A stretch of 18,086 nt of DNA, taken from assembly GCA_900548615.1 (NCBI GenBank), contig URKW01000038.1, positions 1-18,086 on the forward strand, read 5' to 3'. This DNA comes from an uncultured Eubacteriales bacterium (GTDB taxonomy: Bacteria > Bacillota > Clostridia > Oscillospirales > Oscillospiraceae). Shown here in pieces: positions 7,025-15,689 of this stretch (its first letter is position 1; each line of letters starts with the position of its first letter). Under the pieces are notes generated by a model. The model ran no database searches. It had not been told where the DNA came from and saw only the letters and a list, made by a program, of their open reading frames with translations. A program made the translations under genes and the position numbers.

Positions 7025-7050
7025 CATATGCCACTCTCTCCCGGCATATG
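7025..7050 (+). repeat. Perfect inverted repeat after the binding-protein gene
   Basis: CATATGCC (7025-7032) and GGCATATG (7043-7050) form an 8-bp stem with a 10-base loop, 18 bases after the stop codon. It may act as an mRNA 3'-end stabilising stem next to the stronger hairpin at 7077-7106. Confidence 0.5.
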
Positions 7051-7076
7051 AGTGCCGCATAGTATGTTCCGAGATG

Positions 7077-7110
7077 CCCGAAAGGATCCCCCTCGATCCT
7101 TTCGGGGTTT
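7077..7110 (+). terminator. Terminator-like hairpin between binding protein and ATPase genes
   Basis: CCCGAAAGGATC (7077-7088) pairs perfectly with GATCCTTTCGGG (7095-7106) around CCCCTC. Only GTTT follows, so termination is probably partial. This fits the common arrangement where the binding protein is made in excess over the membrane components. Confidence 0.65.
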
Positions 7111-7159
7111 CGGTACTACTGCCGAACCGTGATTCTGAGTATAAAGTGAGATGGTAAAT

Positions 7160-8662
7160 ATGCAGCAAAACCCGATCATCAGTTTGAAAAACGTGCATAA
7201 ATCCTTCGGCGGCGTATCCGTTCTGAACGGCGTTGATTTCGATTTGCAGAAGGGCTCCGTTCACGCTCTGGTGGGGCAGAACGGCGCCGGAAAATCCACC
7301 ATGATGAAGATCCTTACCGGCGTATACACCTGTGACTCCGGTGCCATTTACATTGACGGCAGCAAGGTGAAGATGAACAGCTATTCCGACGCTGTGTCTC
7401 ACGGCATCAGCCTGATCTTCCAGGAGCTGAGCCTAATCCCCACGCTGACCGTGGCAGAAAACATTTTCCTGAACCGTGAAATACTGGAAGGCCCATTCTT
7501 AGACAAAAAAAGCATGGAGCGCAAGGCTCACGAGCTGCTCCAAAGCCTTGATATAGATGTGGACGTCCACAGCCGTGTCGAAGATCTGGATGTTGGCGTC
7601 TGCCAGATGATCGAGATCGCCAAGGCGCTTTCCGTCAACGCCAAAGTCCTGATCCTGGACGAGCCCACGGCGTCCCTTTCCGAAAAGGAAACCGCCCATC
7701 TGTTCACCCTCATCAACAGTCTGAAGCAGCGGGGCGTTTCCATGATCTACATCTCCCACCGCATGGCGGAGATCTTCAAGATCTGCGACACCATCACCGT
7801 TCTGCGCAACGGCTCCATCGTGACCACCAAGCCCACACGGGACTACTCCCTGACCGGGCTGATCGAGGACATGATCGGCCGCAAGACCGCCGCGCTGACC
7901 ACGGCGGACGAGGAGCTGGCCTCCAAGTGCACCGGCCGCCCGCTGATGACGGTGGAGCACCTGAACTGCGGCAGCCGCCTGAAGGACGTCAGCTTTGAAC
8001 TGCGGGAGGGCGAGGTGCTGGGCCTTGCGGGCCTGATGGGCTCCGGCCGCACCGAGGTGGTGGAATCGCTGTTCGGTCTGAACAAGGACGCCTCCGGTCA
8101 GGTCACCATCAACGGCCAGCCTTACGAGATCAAGGGCGTGCGCCACGCCATCGACAGCGGCCTTGCCCTGATCCCGGAGGATCGCCGCCGCGAGGGTCTG
8201 GTGCTGATGCACTCGGTAGAGGAAAACCTGATTGTCCCCATCTTCGACAAGCTCAAGCGGGGTCTGCTGCTGGAGAGCAAAAAGGTGGCCGATATCGCCG
8301 AGCGCTCCATTTCGGACATGGCCATCAAGACCCATAGCCGGAAAACCCCCGCCTTCAACCTGTCCGGCGGCAACCAGCAGAAGATCGTGGTGGGCAAATG
8401 GCTCAACAGCGCGCCCAGCGTCCTGCTGCTGGACGAGCCTACCGCCGGTGTGGACGTGGGCTCCAAGCGCGAGATAATCGACAAGGTGCGCGACTTCGTC
8501 GGCGAAAACCACGCCGCGATCTTCATCTCCTCGGATATTCTGGAGCTGATCTCCGCGTGCGACAGATTCATCGTTTTTTATGACGGAAAAGTGACCGCGA
8601 CATATAATCGCAGTGAAATTACAGAGGAGGTTCTCCAGTATGCAATCCAAAACGAGTGCTGA
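7160..8662 (+). CDS. Sugar ABC transporter ATP-binding protein, double-domain (RbsA/MglA-type)
   Basis: This protein of about 500 residues has two fused nucleotide-binding domains, as in RbsA/MglA/XylG. Domain 1 has Walker A GQNGAGKST (39-47), an altered signature LDVGVCQ (143-149) in place of the usual LSVGQQQ type, and Walker B VLILDEP (163-169). Domain 2 has the degenerate P-loop GLMGSGRT (Arg for Lys, from 291) normal for the family, signature LSGGNQQ (401-407) and LLLDEP (D425, E426). ATG 7160 is preferred over ATG 7151 because the only purine-rich site (GTGAG, 7146-7150) abuts 7151 but lies 9 bases before 7160. It energises import with the permease at 8640, whose start lies inside its last codons. 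Confidence 0.93.
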   Translation: MQQNPIISLKNVHKSFGGVSVLNGVDFDLQKGSVHALVGQNGAGKSTMMKILTGVYTCDSGAIYIDGSKVKMNSYSDAVSHGISLIFQELSLIPTLTVAENIFLNREILEGPFLDKKSMERKAHELLQSLDIDVDVHSRVEDLDVGVCQMIEIAKALSVNAKVLILDEPTASLSEKETAHLFTLINSLKQRGVSMIYISHRMAEIFKICDTITVLRNGSIVTTKPTRDYSLTGLIEDMIGRKTAALTTADEELASKCTGRPLMTVEHLNCGSRLKDVSFELREGEVLGLAGLMGSGRTEVVESLFGLNKDASGQVTINGQPYEIKGVRHAIDSGLALIPEDRRREGLVLMHSVEENLIVPIFDKLKRGLLLESKKVADIAERSISDMAIKTHSRKTPAFNLSGGNQQKIVVGKWLNSAPSVLLLDEPTAGVDVGSKREIIDKVRDFVGENHAAIFISSDILELISACDRFIVFYDGKVTATYNRSEITEEVLQYAIQNEC

Positions 8663-9626
8663 CACCCTGCTGAAGCTGAAAAAGAACATCAACATCAGCA
8701 AATGCATGGTCTACATCATTTTCCTTGTGGTTCTTTCCCTGTTCGCCATCTTCATCGGCGGATCGTTCTTCTCTCTCAACAACATTCTGAACATCATCCG
8801 CCAGACCGCCGTGGTCTCCATGATCGCCGTCACCATGACGTTCGTGATCGCCATCGGCGAGATCGACCTGTCCGTCGGCTCCACCATCGGCCTGTCTGGC
8901 CTGATGGCGGCGCTGGTTCTGCAAAGCACCGACAACATCCCGCTGGCCATTCTGGCGGCGTTGGCTGTAGGTCTGGTGGTGGGCCTGATCAACGGCCTGC
9001 TGATCGTGGCGCTGAACCTGCCCAGCTTTCTGGTAACGCTGGGCATGCAGATGGTTCTGGTGGGCACCTCCATGTGGATCACCAACACCACCGCTATCCC
9101 CATCGGCAACACCACGTTCACCTTCATCTTCGGCGGCGGCAGCATCGGCAAGCTCCCTCTGCTTCTGCTGTGGGTGCTGATCACCGGCGCGGTGGGCTAC
9201 ATCGTCCTGAACCGCACCCCCTACGGCAAGAAGGTGCTGGCGGTGGGCGGCAACGCCACCTCCGCCCGCTATTCCGGCATCAACGTCAAGAAGATCGTGG
9301 TCTACGTCTTCGTCTACAGCAGTCTGATGGCCGCACTGGGCGGCATGCTGTACGCCGGACGTATGAGCTCCGGCCGCTACACCTTCGGCGACGGCCTTGA
9401 GTTGGACGCCATCGCGTCCGTCATTCTGGGCGGCACCAGCATGGCCGGCGGCAACGGCTCCATCGTCGGCGCCATCATCGGCTCCCTGCTGATCGGCACC
9501 ATCAACAACGGCCTGATGTTCTTCGGCCTGTCCACCGCCCAGCAGACGGTGGCCAAGGGCGCCATCATCATCCTCTCCGTTGCCCTCAGCGCCCTGGTGA
9601 GCCTGCGCGACAACAATAACAAGTGA
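8640..9626 (+). CDS. Sugar ABC transporter permease (RbsC-type)
   Basis: This 328-residue hydrophobic protein has a short cytoplasmic N-terminus and about 8-10 membrane segments. It carries the CUT2 permease hallmarks VIAIGEIDLSVGS, LNLPSFLVTLG, GKKVLAVGGNATSARYSGIN and the C-terminal ILGGTSMAGGNGSIVGAIIG. The start at 8640 is set by GAGGAGG (about 8624-8630) 9 bases upstream, rather than the in-frame start at 8613. It overlaps the ATPase gene by 23 bases, indicating translational coupling. A single permease gene is enough because RbsC-type proteins homodimerise. Confidence 0.93.
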   Translation: MQSKTSADTLLKLKKNINISKCMVYIIFLVVLSLFAIFIGGSFFSLNNILNIIRQTAVVSMIAVTMTFVIAIGEIDLSVGSTIGLSGLMAALVLQSTDNIPLAILAALAVGLVVGLINGLLIVALNLPSFLVTLGMQMVLVGTSMWITNTTAIPIGNTTFTFIFGGGSIGKLPLLLLWVLITGAVGYIVLNRTPYGKKVLAVGGNATSARYSGINVKKIVVYVFVYSSLMAALGGMLYAGRMSSGRYTFGDGLELDAIASVILGGTSMAGGNGSIVGAIIGSLLIGTINNGLMFFGLSTAQQTVAKGAIIILSVALSALVSLRDNNNK

Positions 9627-9646
9627 TAAAGAAGGAAGGTCCGTCT

Positions 9647-12112
9647 ATGAACCACCAAGTAACCCCTGAGGCCATTCACCTCTGCGACGACAGCGTCAAG
9701 CTGTCCGACCGCATTACGCGCCTGATCGAGCAGTATCACAGCATCGTGCCGCCCCTGTGCGTGGAGCGGGCCCGCCTGCTGACCGAGACCTACCGCCAGA
9801 CCGAGAGCAAGCCCCACGCCCTGCGCCGTGCGCTGTCGCTGGAGAATATCCTGAACCATATTGGCATCTTCATGTGCGACGACGATATGCTGCTGGGTGC
9901 CATCGCGGAAAAGCGCCGCGGCTCCTCCGTGTTCCCGGAGTTTGGCGTACAGTTTATTGAAAACGAGCTTAACGGCAATCCGGTAGACTTCTCCACCCGC
10001 CCCTACGACCCCTATATCGTGGAGCCGGAGGTGCGCCGCGAGCTGCTGGAGGACATCCTGCCCTACTGGAAGGATTGCTGCGAGGAGGCGCTGGTGTACA
10101 GCCAGCTCCCCGCCGAGACCATGATGGCCAACGAAAAAGGCGTGGGCGGCTACGACGGCACGTGGATCACCCGCGGCGGCGACGGCCACATCATCCCCGA
10201 CTGGGAAAAGCTGCTGCACATCGGCGTCAACGGCGTGATCCGGCAGATCGAGGAGCACATGGCCGCGCTGGATCTGGCCGATCCCAACGACTATGACCGC
10301 TACATCTTCTACCAAAGCGCCCTGATCGTCAACAAGGCCGTGGTGGCCTATGCCCAGCGGCTCAGCCGCATGGCGGAGGAACGGGCCGCCGCGACCACTG
10401 ACCCCGCCGTGAAGAAGCACCTGCTCCAGCTGGCGGAGATCAACCGCCGCGTGCCCGCCCAGCCGGCCCGCACCTTCCACGAGGGATTACAGGCCATCAC
10501 CACGGTGATCTCAGCCATTCAGCTGGAATCCAACGGCCACGGCGTCTGCGTGGGCCGTCTGGATCAGCTGCTGTACCCCTACTACAAGCAGGAGCTGGAA
10601 GCCGGCACGCTGACGCAGGAGAGCGCCATGGAGCTGGTCTGCGCCCTGTATATCAAGCTGAACGAGCAGTCCAAGCTCCGTGATATCTACGACACCAAGC
10701 CCTTTGTGGGCTACATGACATACCCCAACCTGACCATCGCCGGCCAGGACGACGCCGGGCGCGACGGTGTCAACGACCTGTCCTACATCTGCATGGCCGC
10801 CACCAAGAAGTCCCGGCTGATCCAGCCTCTGCTGGCCGTCCGCGTGTTCAACGGCACCTCCCACCGCTTCATGCAGGAGTGCGCCAAGTGCGTAGGCACC
10901 GGCATCGGCTATCCCGCCTTCTACAATGACGAGGCCATCATCCCCGCCATGATGGCGGTGGGCTATTCGCTGGATGACGCCCGGGGCTACGGCATCGTGG
11001 GCTGCGTGGAGCCCTCCATCCCCGGCAAGTGCAGCGGCCGCTATGGCGCCGCCTTCCCCAACCCCGTGAAGGTGCTGGAGTGCACCATCAACGGCGGCAC
11101 CGATCCCCGCACGGGTCTCACTCCCCTGCCCTGCAAGCGCCTGAGCGAGATGAGCAGCTGGGAGGAGTTCTACAACGAGTTCAAGGCACAGGAGCTCCAC
11201 TACCTGAAGCACCACGTGATCCAGGACAACTGCATCGACAAGGTATACGAGCAATACCTCCAGACCCCCCTGCTGTCCTCCTACGTGCAGGACTGCATCG
11301 GCCGGGGCAAGGAGCTGAAGCAGGGCGGCGGCGTATACGCCTTTACCGGCGGCCAGATGTGCGGCACCTCCTGCGCCATCAACTGTCTGTGCGCCCTGAA
11401 GCAGCTGGTGTTTACCGACAAGCTGCTGACGCCTGTACAGCTGGAGCACGCGCTGGCCACCAACTTTGAGGACAGCACCACCAGCCCCACCGGCGAGGAG
11501 ATCCGTCAGCTGCTGCTGACCCGCGCGCCCAAGTTCGGCAACGACGACGACGTGTCCAACGAGATCGGCTCCGATTTCGTGGGCTTCTGGGCGAAGAACA
11601 AAATGTCCTTCCACAACACCCTGTATGGCCGGGGCCCCATTGGCGGCCGGTTCGTACCGTCCACCGCCACCGTGGCGGCCAACGTTCCCATGGGCGAGTA
11701 TGTGGGCGCCACGCCTGACGGCCGCAAGGCCGGCACGCCGCTGTCCGAGGGCATCTCCGCCTTTGGCGGCAGCGACATCGAGGGCCCCACTGCGCTGGCC
11801 AACTCCGTGGCGCAGCTGCCCAACGAGCTGATGATCGGCGGCCAGCTGCTGAACATCAAGTTCAACCCCGCCTCCTTCACCTCGGAGCAGGGCATCCAGA
11901 ACTTCCTGGCGCTGCTGAAGGGCTACTTTGACAAGAAGGGCTTCCAGATGCAGATCAACGTAGTGGACAAGGTCACGCTGCTGGAGGCCCAGCACACGCC
12001 GGAGAACTACCGCGACCTGATGGTGCGCGTGGCGGGCTACTCCGCCTACTTCGTGTCCATCGACAAGGATCTGCAAAACGATATCATCCGCCGCACGGAA
12101 CACAACGTATGA
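9647..12112 (+). CDS. Glycyl radical enzyme, dehydratase/C-O lyase branch
   Basis: This 821-residue protein is full length for the glycerol/propanediol dehydratase-like branch. The thiyl-radical loop is GCVEP (Cys453, Glu455). The glycyl radical is Gly797 in RVAGYSA, followed by the usual LQNDIIRRTEH end. The Cys-Val-Glu loop excludes pyruvate formate-lyase, which has Cys-Cys. Compared with the Clostridium butyricum glycerol dehydratase pocket as I recall it, His164 and His281 match His181 and His298. Ser282 becomes Gly299 and Asp447 becomes Gly467, so the pocket is opened and the substrate is probably not glycerol. ATG 9647 has AAGGAAGG 7 bases upstream; the in-frame GTG at 9623 lies inside the permease stop region. 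The activase follows at 12168. Context points to dehydration of an imported polyol to a deoxy-ketose or aldehyde (inference). Confidence 0.93.
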   Translation: MNHQVTPEAIHLCDDSVKLSDRITRLIEQYHSIVPPLCVERARLLTETYRQTESKPHALRRALSLENILNHIGIFMCDDDMLLGAIAEKRRGSSVFPEFGVQFIENELNGNPVDFSTRPYDPYIVEPEVRRELLEDILPYWKDCCEEALVYSQLPAETMMANEKGVGGYDGTWITRGGDGHIIPDWEKLLHIGVNGVIRQIEEHMAALDLADPNDYDRYIFYQSALIVNKAVVAYAQRLSRMAEERAAATTDPAVKKHLLQLAEINRRVPAQPARTFHEGLQAITTVISAIQLESNGHGVCVGRLDQLLYPYYKQELEAGTLTQESAMELVCALYIKLNEQSKLRDIYDTKPFVGYMTYPNLTIAGQDDAGRDGVNDLSYICMAATKKSRLIQPLLAVRVFNGTSHRFMQECAKCVGTGIGYPAFYNDEAIIPAMMAVGYSLDDARGYGIVGCVEPSIPGKCSGRYGAAFPNPVKVLECTINGGTDPRTGLTPLPCKRLSEMSSWEEFYNEFKAQELHYLKHHVIQDNCIDKVYEQYLQTPLLSSYVQDCIGRGKELKQGGGVYAFTGGQMCGTSCAINCLCALKQLVFTDKLLTPVQLEHALATNFEDSTTSPTGEEIRQLLLTRAPKFGNDDDVSNEIGSDFVGFWAKNKMSFHNTLYGRGPIGGRFVPSTATVAANVPMGEYVGATPDGRKAGTPLSEGISAFGGSDIEGPTALANSVAQLPNELMIGGQLLNIKFNPASFTSEQGIQNFLALLKGYFDKKGFQMQINVVDKVTLLEAQHTPENYRDLMVRVAGYSAYFVSIDKDLQNDIIRRTEHNV

Positions 12113-12167
12113 CCCATCCTGGAGGCACTGCCGTCGCCGGGGCGGCGCTGCAAAGGAGGATACCGGC

Positions 12168-13049
12168 ATGACCGGCCTAGTCAACAACATCCAGAAATAC
12201 AGCGTCCATGACGGCGGCGGCATCCGCACGGTGGTGTTCTTTCAGGGCTGTCCCCTGCGCTGCCGCTGGTGCTCCAATCCGGAGACCCAGCCTCTCGCCA
12301 ACCCACGGCTCTACTGGCGGAACAAGTGCATCGGCTGCGGCCGCTGCGTGGAGGTCTGTCCCCGGCACATCGGCTGCCGCGACCTGCACAGTCCCGACTG
12401 CCGCATGTGTCTGGCCTGCGTGGAGAACTGCTGCACCGGCGCGCTGACGCTGGCGGCGCAGGAGATGACGGTAAAGGAGCTGGTGCAGAAGCTTCTCCGG
12501 GACGAGGTGTACTACCACAATTCCGGCGGCGGCGTGACGCTCTCCGGCGGCGAGGTGCTGCTGCAATGGCAGTTTGCCGCCGCGGTGCTGGCAGCCCTGC
12601 GGGAGCAATGCATCCACACCGCCATCGAAACCGCCGGCTTCGCCCCCTACGAGCACCTGAAGGCGGTGGCCGACCAGTGTGACCGCGTGCTCTATGACGT
12701 AAAATCCATGGACGACACGGTGCACCGTTCGTACATTGGCGTGTCCAACCGGCAGATCCTAGACAACCTGTGCCGTCTGGCCGACAGCGGCGCGGAGGTG
12801 ATCGTCCGCGTGCCCCTGATCCACAACGTCAATGACAGCGCGGAGAACATCACCCGCACGGCGGAGCTGGCGGCGGCCCACGGCATCCGCGAGATCGACC
12901 TTCTCCCCTTCCACCGACTGGGCGAGAGCAAATACGCCGTGATCCAGCAGCCCTACACCATGCCGGATGCCACCGTGCCGCAGGAGCATATCGACGCGCT
13001 GGCGGCACTGCTGCGGCAGCGGGGGTTCATCGTTTCCATCGGAGGATAA
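12168..13049 (+). CDS. Glycyl-radical enzyme activating protein (radical SAM)
   Basis: This 293-residue protein installs the glycyl radical on the upstream enzyme by hydrogen abstraction from Gly797, using S-adenosylmethionine and a [4Fe-4S] cluster. The radical-SAM motif is CPLRCRWC (C28, C32, C35). Two ferredoxin-type clusters are inserted: CIGCGRCVEVCP (C54, C57, C60, C64) and CRMCLACVENC (C78, C81, C84, C88). This arrangement is standard for activases of dehydratase-type glycyl radical enzymes but absent in PflA. The SAM-binding GGE motif is in SGGGVTLSGGE. AAGGAGG (12153-12159) precedes the ATG by 8 bases; the 55-base gap to the radical enzyme has no clear terminator. Confidence 0.95.
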   Translation: MTGLVNNIQKYSVHDGGGIRTVVFFQGCPLRCRWCSNPETQPLANPRLYWRNKCIGCGRCVEVCPRHIGCRDLHSPDCRMCLACVENCCTGALTLAAQEMTVKELVQKLLRDEVYYHNSGGGVTLSGGEVLLQWQFAAAVLAALREQCIHTAIETAGFAPYEHLKAVADQCDRVLYDVKSMDDTVHRSYIGVSNRQILDNLCRLADSGAEVIVRVPLIHNVNDSAENITRTAELAAAHGIREIDLLPFHRLGESKYAVIQQPYTMPDATVPQEHIDALAALLRQRGFIVSIGG

Positions 13050-13052
13050 CAC

Positions 13053-14624
13053 ATGCAAGAGTATTTACTGGGCATCGACGCCGGAACCAGCGGCGTCAAG
13101 GCCATCGTTATGGATACCGCCGGCGTTATCTGCGGCAGCGGCTATCAGGAATGTGACGTGATAACGCCCCGGCCCAGCTGGGCAGAGCAGCGTCCCGCCG
13201 ACTGGTGGGCCGCCTGTGACGGAGCTGTCCGTCAGGCGGTAGCCGCCTCCGGTGTGGGGCGGCGCATCGCCGGCATCGGCCTGTCCGGCCAGATGCAGGG
13301 CAGCGTACTGCTGCGGCGTGACAACACCGTGGCGGACACCTGTATGATCTGGATGGATCAGCGCTCCTGCGGCGAGGCGGAGGAACTGAACGCTCGGCTC
13401 ACGCCGGAGGAGACCATGCGCTATGCCGCCAACTACTGCCTGCCCAGCTTCTGGGCGGCCAAGCTGCTGTGGCTGCGCAGGCATCAGCCGGAGGTCTTTG
13501 ACAGCATCCGCAAGGTGCTGTTTCCCAAGGACTACCTGCGCTGGAAAATGACCGGTGAGATCGCCAGCGAGGTATCCGACGCCTCCTGCACATGGCTGCT
13601 TGACCTGCCCTCCCGGCAATGGTCCGACCGGTTGTTCCGGACGGCAGGCCTGTCCCGTGAGCTGGTGCCGGAGCGGCTGCTGGAAAGTCAGGACGTGGCG
13701 GGATACCTGCTGCCTGACGTGGCGGAGCGTTGGGGCCTTCGGCCCGGTATCCCCGTGGCCGCCGGGGCAGGCGATCAGGAGGCAGGCGGCGTGGGCATGG
13801 GTGTGACCCGGCCCGGCACCATCTGCAGCACCATCGGCACTTCCGGCGTGGTATTCGGATGCAGCGCCGCGCCCTTTATCGACCCGGAGCCCCACGGAAT
13901 GTACAGCCAGTGCCACGCCGTTCCCGGCCAGTACAGCTTTCTGGGCTGCACGCTGGGCGCAGGCGGCTCCTTCAAATGGATGCGGGACACGTTTTTCGCC
14001 CAGCAGAAGGAAGCGCTGGCAACACGCGGCGAAAGCATCTACGACTACATGACCGGTCTGGCCGCCGAGCAGCAGCCCGGCTGCGGCGGTCTGGTCTTTC
14101 TGCCCTATCTGGGCGGCGAAGGTACCCCTTATGTAGACCCCAACGCCCGCGGCGTATTCTTCGGACTCAGCTATCAGAGCGATCTGGGGGCGCTGTGCCG
14201 CGCCGTAATGGAGGGCGTCACCTTCTCTCTGCGGGACACGGTGGAGATCATCCGCGCCGCCGGTGTGGAGATCTCCCAGATCCGCGTGGCGGGCGGCGGC
14301 GCGAAAAGTGCCCTGTGGCGGCAGATGCAGGCCGACATTTTCGGCCAGAGCGTCTGCATGACCAACGTGGACGAAGCGCCCGCCGCGGGAGCGGCCATTC
14401 TGGCCGGTGTGGCGGCGGGACTGTTCCCCTCCGCCGATCAGGCGTGTCAGGCCATGGTGCAGCTGGTTTCCACCACCGAGCCCATCGCCGCCCATACCGC
14501 AGTTTATAACGAGTATTATCAGACCTACCGGGGGCTGTACCAGTCCCTGCGGCAGGATTTCGCCCGTCAGGCAGAGCTGGCCGCCCGCGCTGACGCCGCT
14601 TTGTCGGGCATATCACACAGCTAA
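13053..14624 (+). CDS. FGGY-family carbohydrate kinase (xylulokinase-like)
   Basis: This 523-residue kinase has the N-terminal FGGY phosphate motif GIDAGTSGVKAIVMD (7-21), LSGQMQG (77-83), the catalytic base Asp241 in AGAGDQEAGG, and the C-terminal ATP-site motif VAGGGAKSALWRQMQADIFG. Overall pattern is closest to XylB-type xylulokinases, but the diagnostic MHG of xylulokinase is MQG here (Gln82 for His), so D-xylulose may not be the substrate. The start overlaps the activase ribosome-site region: GGAGG at 13041-13045, gap of 3 bases between genes. It likely phosphorylates the product of the glycyl radical enzyme at its terminal hydroxyl (inference). Confidence 0.9.
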   Translation: MQEYLLGIDAGTSGVKAIVMDTAGVICGSGYQECDVITPRPSWAEQRPADWWAACDGAVRQAVAASGVGRRIAGIGLSGQMQGSVLLRRDNTVADTCMIWMDQRSCGEAEELNARLTPEETMRYAANYCLPSFWAAKLLWLRRHQPEVFDSIRKVLFPKDYLRWKMTGEIASEVSDASCTWLLDLPSRQWSDRLFRTAGLSRELVPERLLESQDVAGYLLPDVAERWGLRPGIPVAAGAGDQEAGGVGMGVTRPGTICSTIGTSGVVFGCSAAPFIDPEPHGMYSQCHAVPGQYSFLGCTLGAGGSFKWMRDTFFAQQKEALATRGESIYDYMTGLAAEQQPGCGGLVFLPYLGGEGTPYVDPNARGVFFGLSYQSDLGALCRAVMEGVTFSLRDTVEIIRAAGVEISQIRVAGGGAKSALWRQMQADIFGQSVCMTNVDEAPAAGAAILAGVAAGLFPSADQACQAMVQLVSTTEPIAAHTAVYNEYYQTYRGLYQSLRQDFARQAELAARADAALSGISHS

Positions 14625-14667
14625 CAGCCGCACGCCCCGTGCAGCGAAAATGAAAGGAGCGGTTCCA

Positions 14668-15672
14668 TTGAGTACACTTGACAGCAAAACCGTTACGTCC
14701 GGCGATGAGGCCGGGATCAGCAGAGAGCTTCTGCTGAAAATGTGGGAAAACATGAATTTAGCCCGCAATTTTGAAGAGCATGTCCAGTGGTTATTCTCCA
14801 AAGGACTTGTTCACGGCACTACCCATTTGGGCATTGGTGAGGAGGCTACCGCAGCTGGCACTATCGCCGCCCTGAAGCCACAGGATTACGTATTCGGCAC
14901 CCACCGGGGCCACAGTCAGGCCATCTGCAAGGGCATCAGCGTCAATAATATGATGGCCGAGATCCTGGCCCGCGAGACCGGCGTGTGTAAGGGTAAGGGC
15001 GGCTCCATGCACATTGCCGACCCGGATATCCACTACTTCGGCGCCGACGGCATTCTGGGCGCCAGCGCCGTCATGTGCAACGGCACCGCGCTGGCCATCA
15101 AGAAGCGGGGCGAGAAGGATCGCATCTCCCTTGTTTTCTTCGGCGACGGCACCAGCAACGAGGGTGCCACCTGGGAGGCCATGAACCTGGCCGCCGTGTG
15201 GCAGCTGCCCACGCTGTTCGTCTGCGTCAACAATACCTACGGTATGTCCACCCCCATCGCCCAGGCCATGAAGGACACCGACATCTCCAAGCGTGCCTAC
15301 CCCTTTGACATGCCCGCCCGCTCCATCGACGGCAACAACGTGCTGGAGGTCTACCAGACCATCAAGGAGGCCCGCGAGTACGTGGCTTCCGGCAAGGGCC
15401 CCATGCTGGTGGTGGAGAACACCTACCGTATCTCCGGCCACTCCAAGAGCGACGGCAACCTGTACCGCACCAAGGAGGAGATCGAGTCCTGGAAGCAGAA
15501 GTGCCCCATCAAGGCCTTCCGCAAGTATCTGGTGGAAAACGGCATCGCCTCCGAGCAGGAGCTGGACGATATCGCGCAGGCGGCTGCCGCCGCCATCGAC
15601 GCGGCGGAGGAATATGCCAAGGGAAGTCCTGAGCCGTCTGTGGACGATCTGCTCAACGACGTCTACGCGTAA
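14668..15672 (+). CDS. Thiamine-dependent dehydrogenase E1 alpha subunit (acetoin/pyruvate dehydrogenase family)
   Basis: This 334-residue protein carries the ThDP/Mg motif GDG (159-161) through NN (188-189), within GDGTSNEGATWEAMNLAAV and VCVNNTYGMSTP. It also has THRGHSQAICKG and CKGKGGSMHIAD, as in AcoA and PdhA. TTG 14668 is chosen because AAAGGAG (14653-14659) lies 8 bases before it; an in-frame ATG at 14650 overlaps that site and has none of its own. With E1 beta it binds ThDP and transfers an acyl group from an acyloin or 2-oxoacid to E2 lipoyl. NTYGMSTP and absence of a nearby 2-oxoacid source make the acetoin-type reaction more likely (inference). Confidence 0.92.
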   Translation: MSTLDSKTVTSGDEAGISRELLLKMWENMNLARNFEEHVQWLFSKGLVHGTTHLGIGEEATAAGTIAALKPQDYVFGTHRGHSQAICKGISVNNMMAEILARETGVCKGKGGSMHIADPDIHYFGADGILGASAVMCNGTALAIKKRGEKDRISLVFFGDGTSNEGATWEAMNLAAVWQLPTLFVCVNNTYGMSTPIAQAMKDTDISKRAYPFDMPARSIDGNNVLEVYQTIKEAREYVASGKGPMLVVENTYRISGHSKSDGNLYRTKEEIESWKQKCPIKAFRKYLVENGIASEQELDDIAQAAAAAIDAAEEYAKGSPEPSVDDLLNDVYA

Positions 15673-15689
15673 AAAGGAGGAGACACACC

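Noticed and set aside
5835..7034. Minus-strand open frame of 399 codons opposite the binding-protein gene
   Set aside because: Gly/Val/His-rich antisense shadow caused by GC-rich codon bias; the plus strand encodes a lipoprotein with signal peptide and lipobox. The same reasoning removes the long minus-strand frames opposite the ABC ATPase, radical enzyme, kinase, E1 and E2 genes.
9647..12112. Pyruvate formate-lyase as the identity of the glycyl radical enzyme
   Set aside because: The active loop is GCVEP rather than a Cys-Cys pair, the glycyl loop is RVAGYSA, and the activase has two extra ferredoxin clusters, all pointing to the dehydratase branch.
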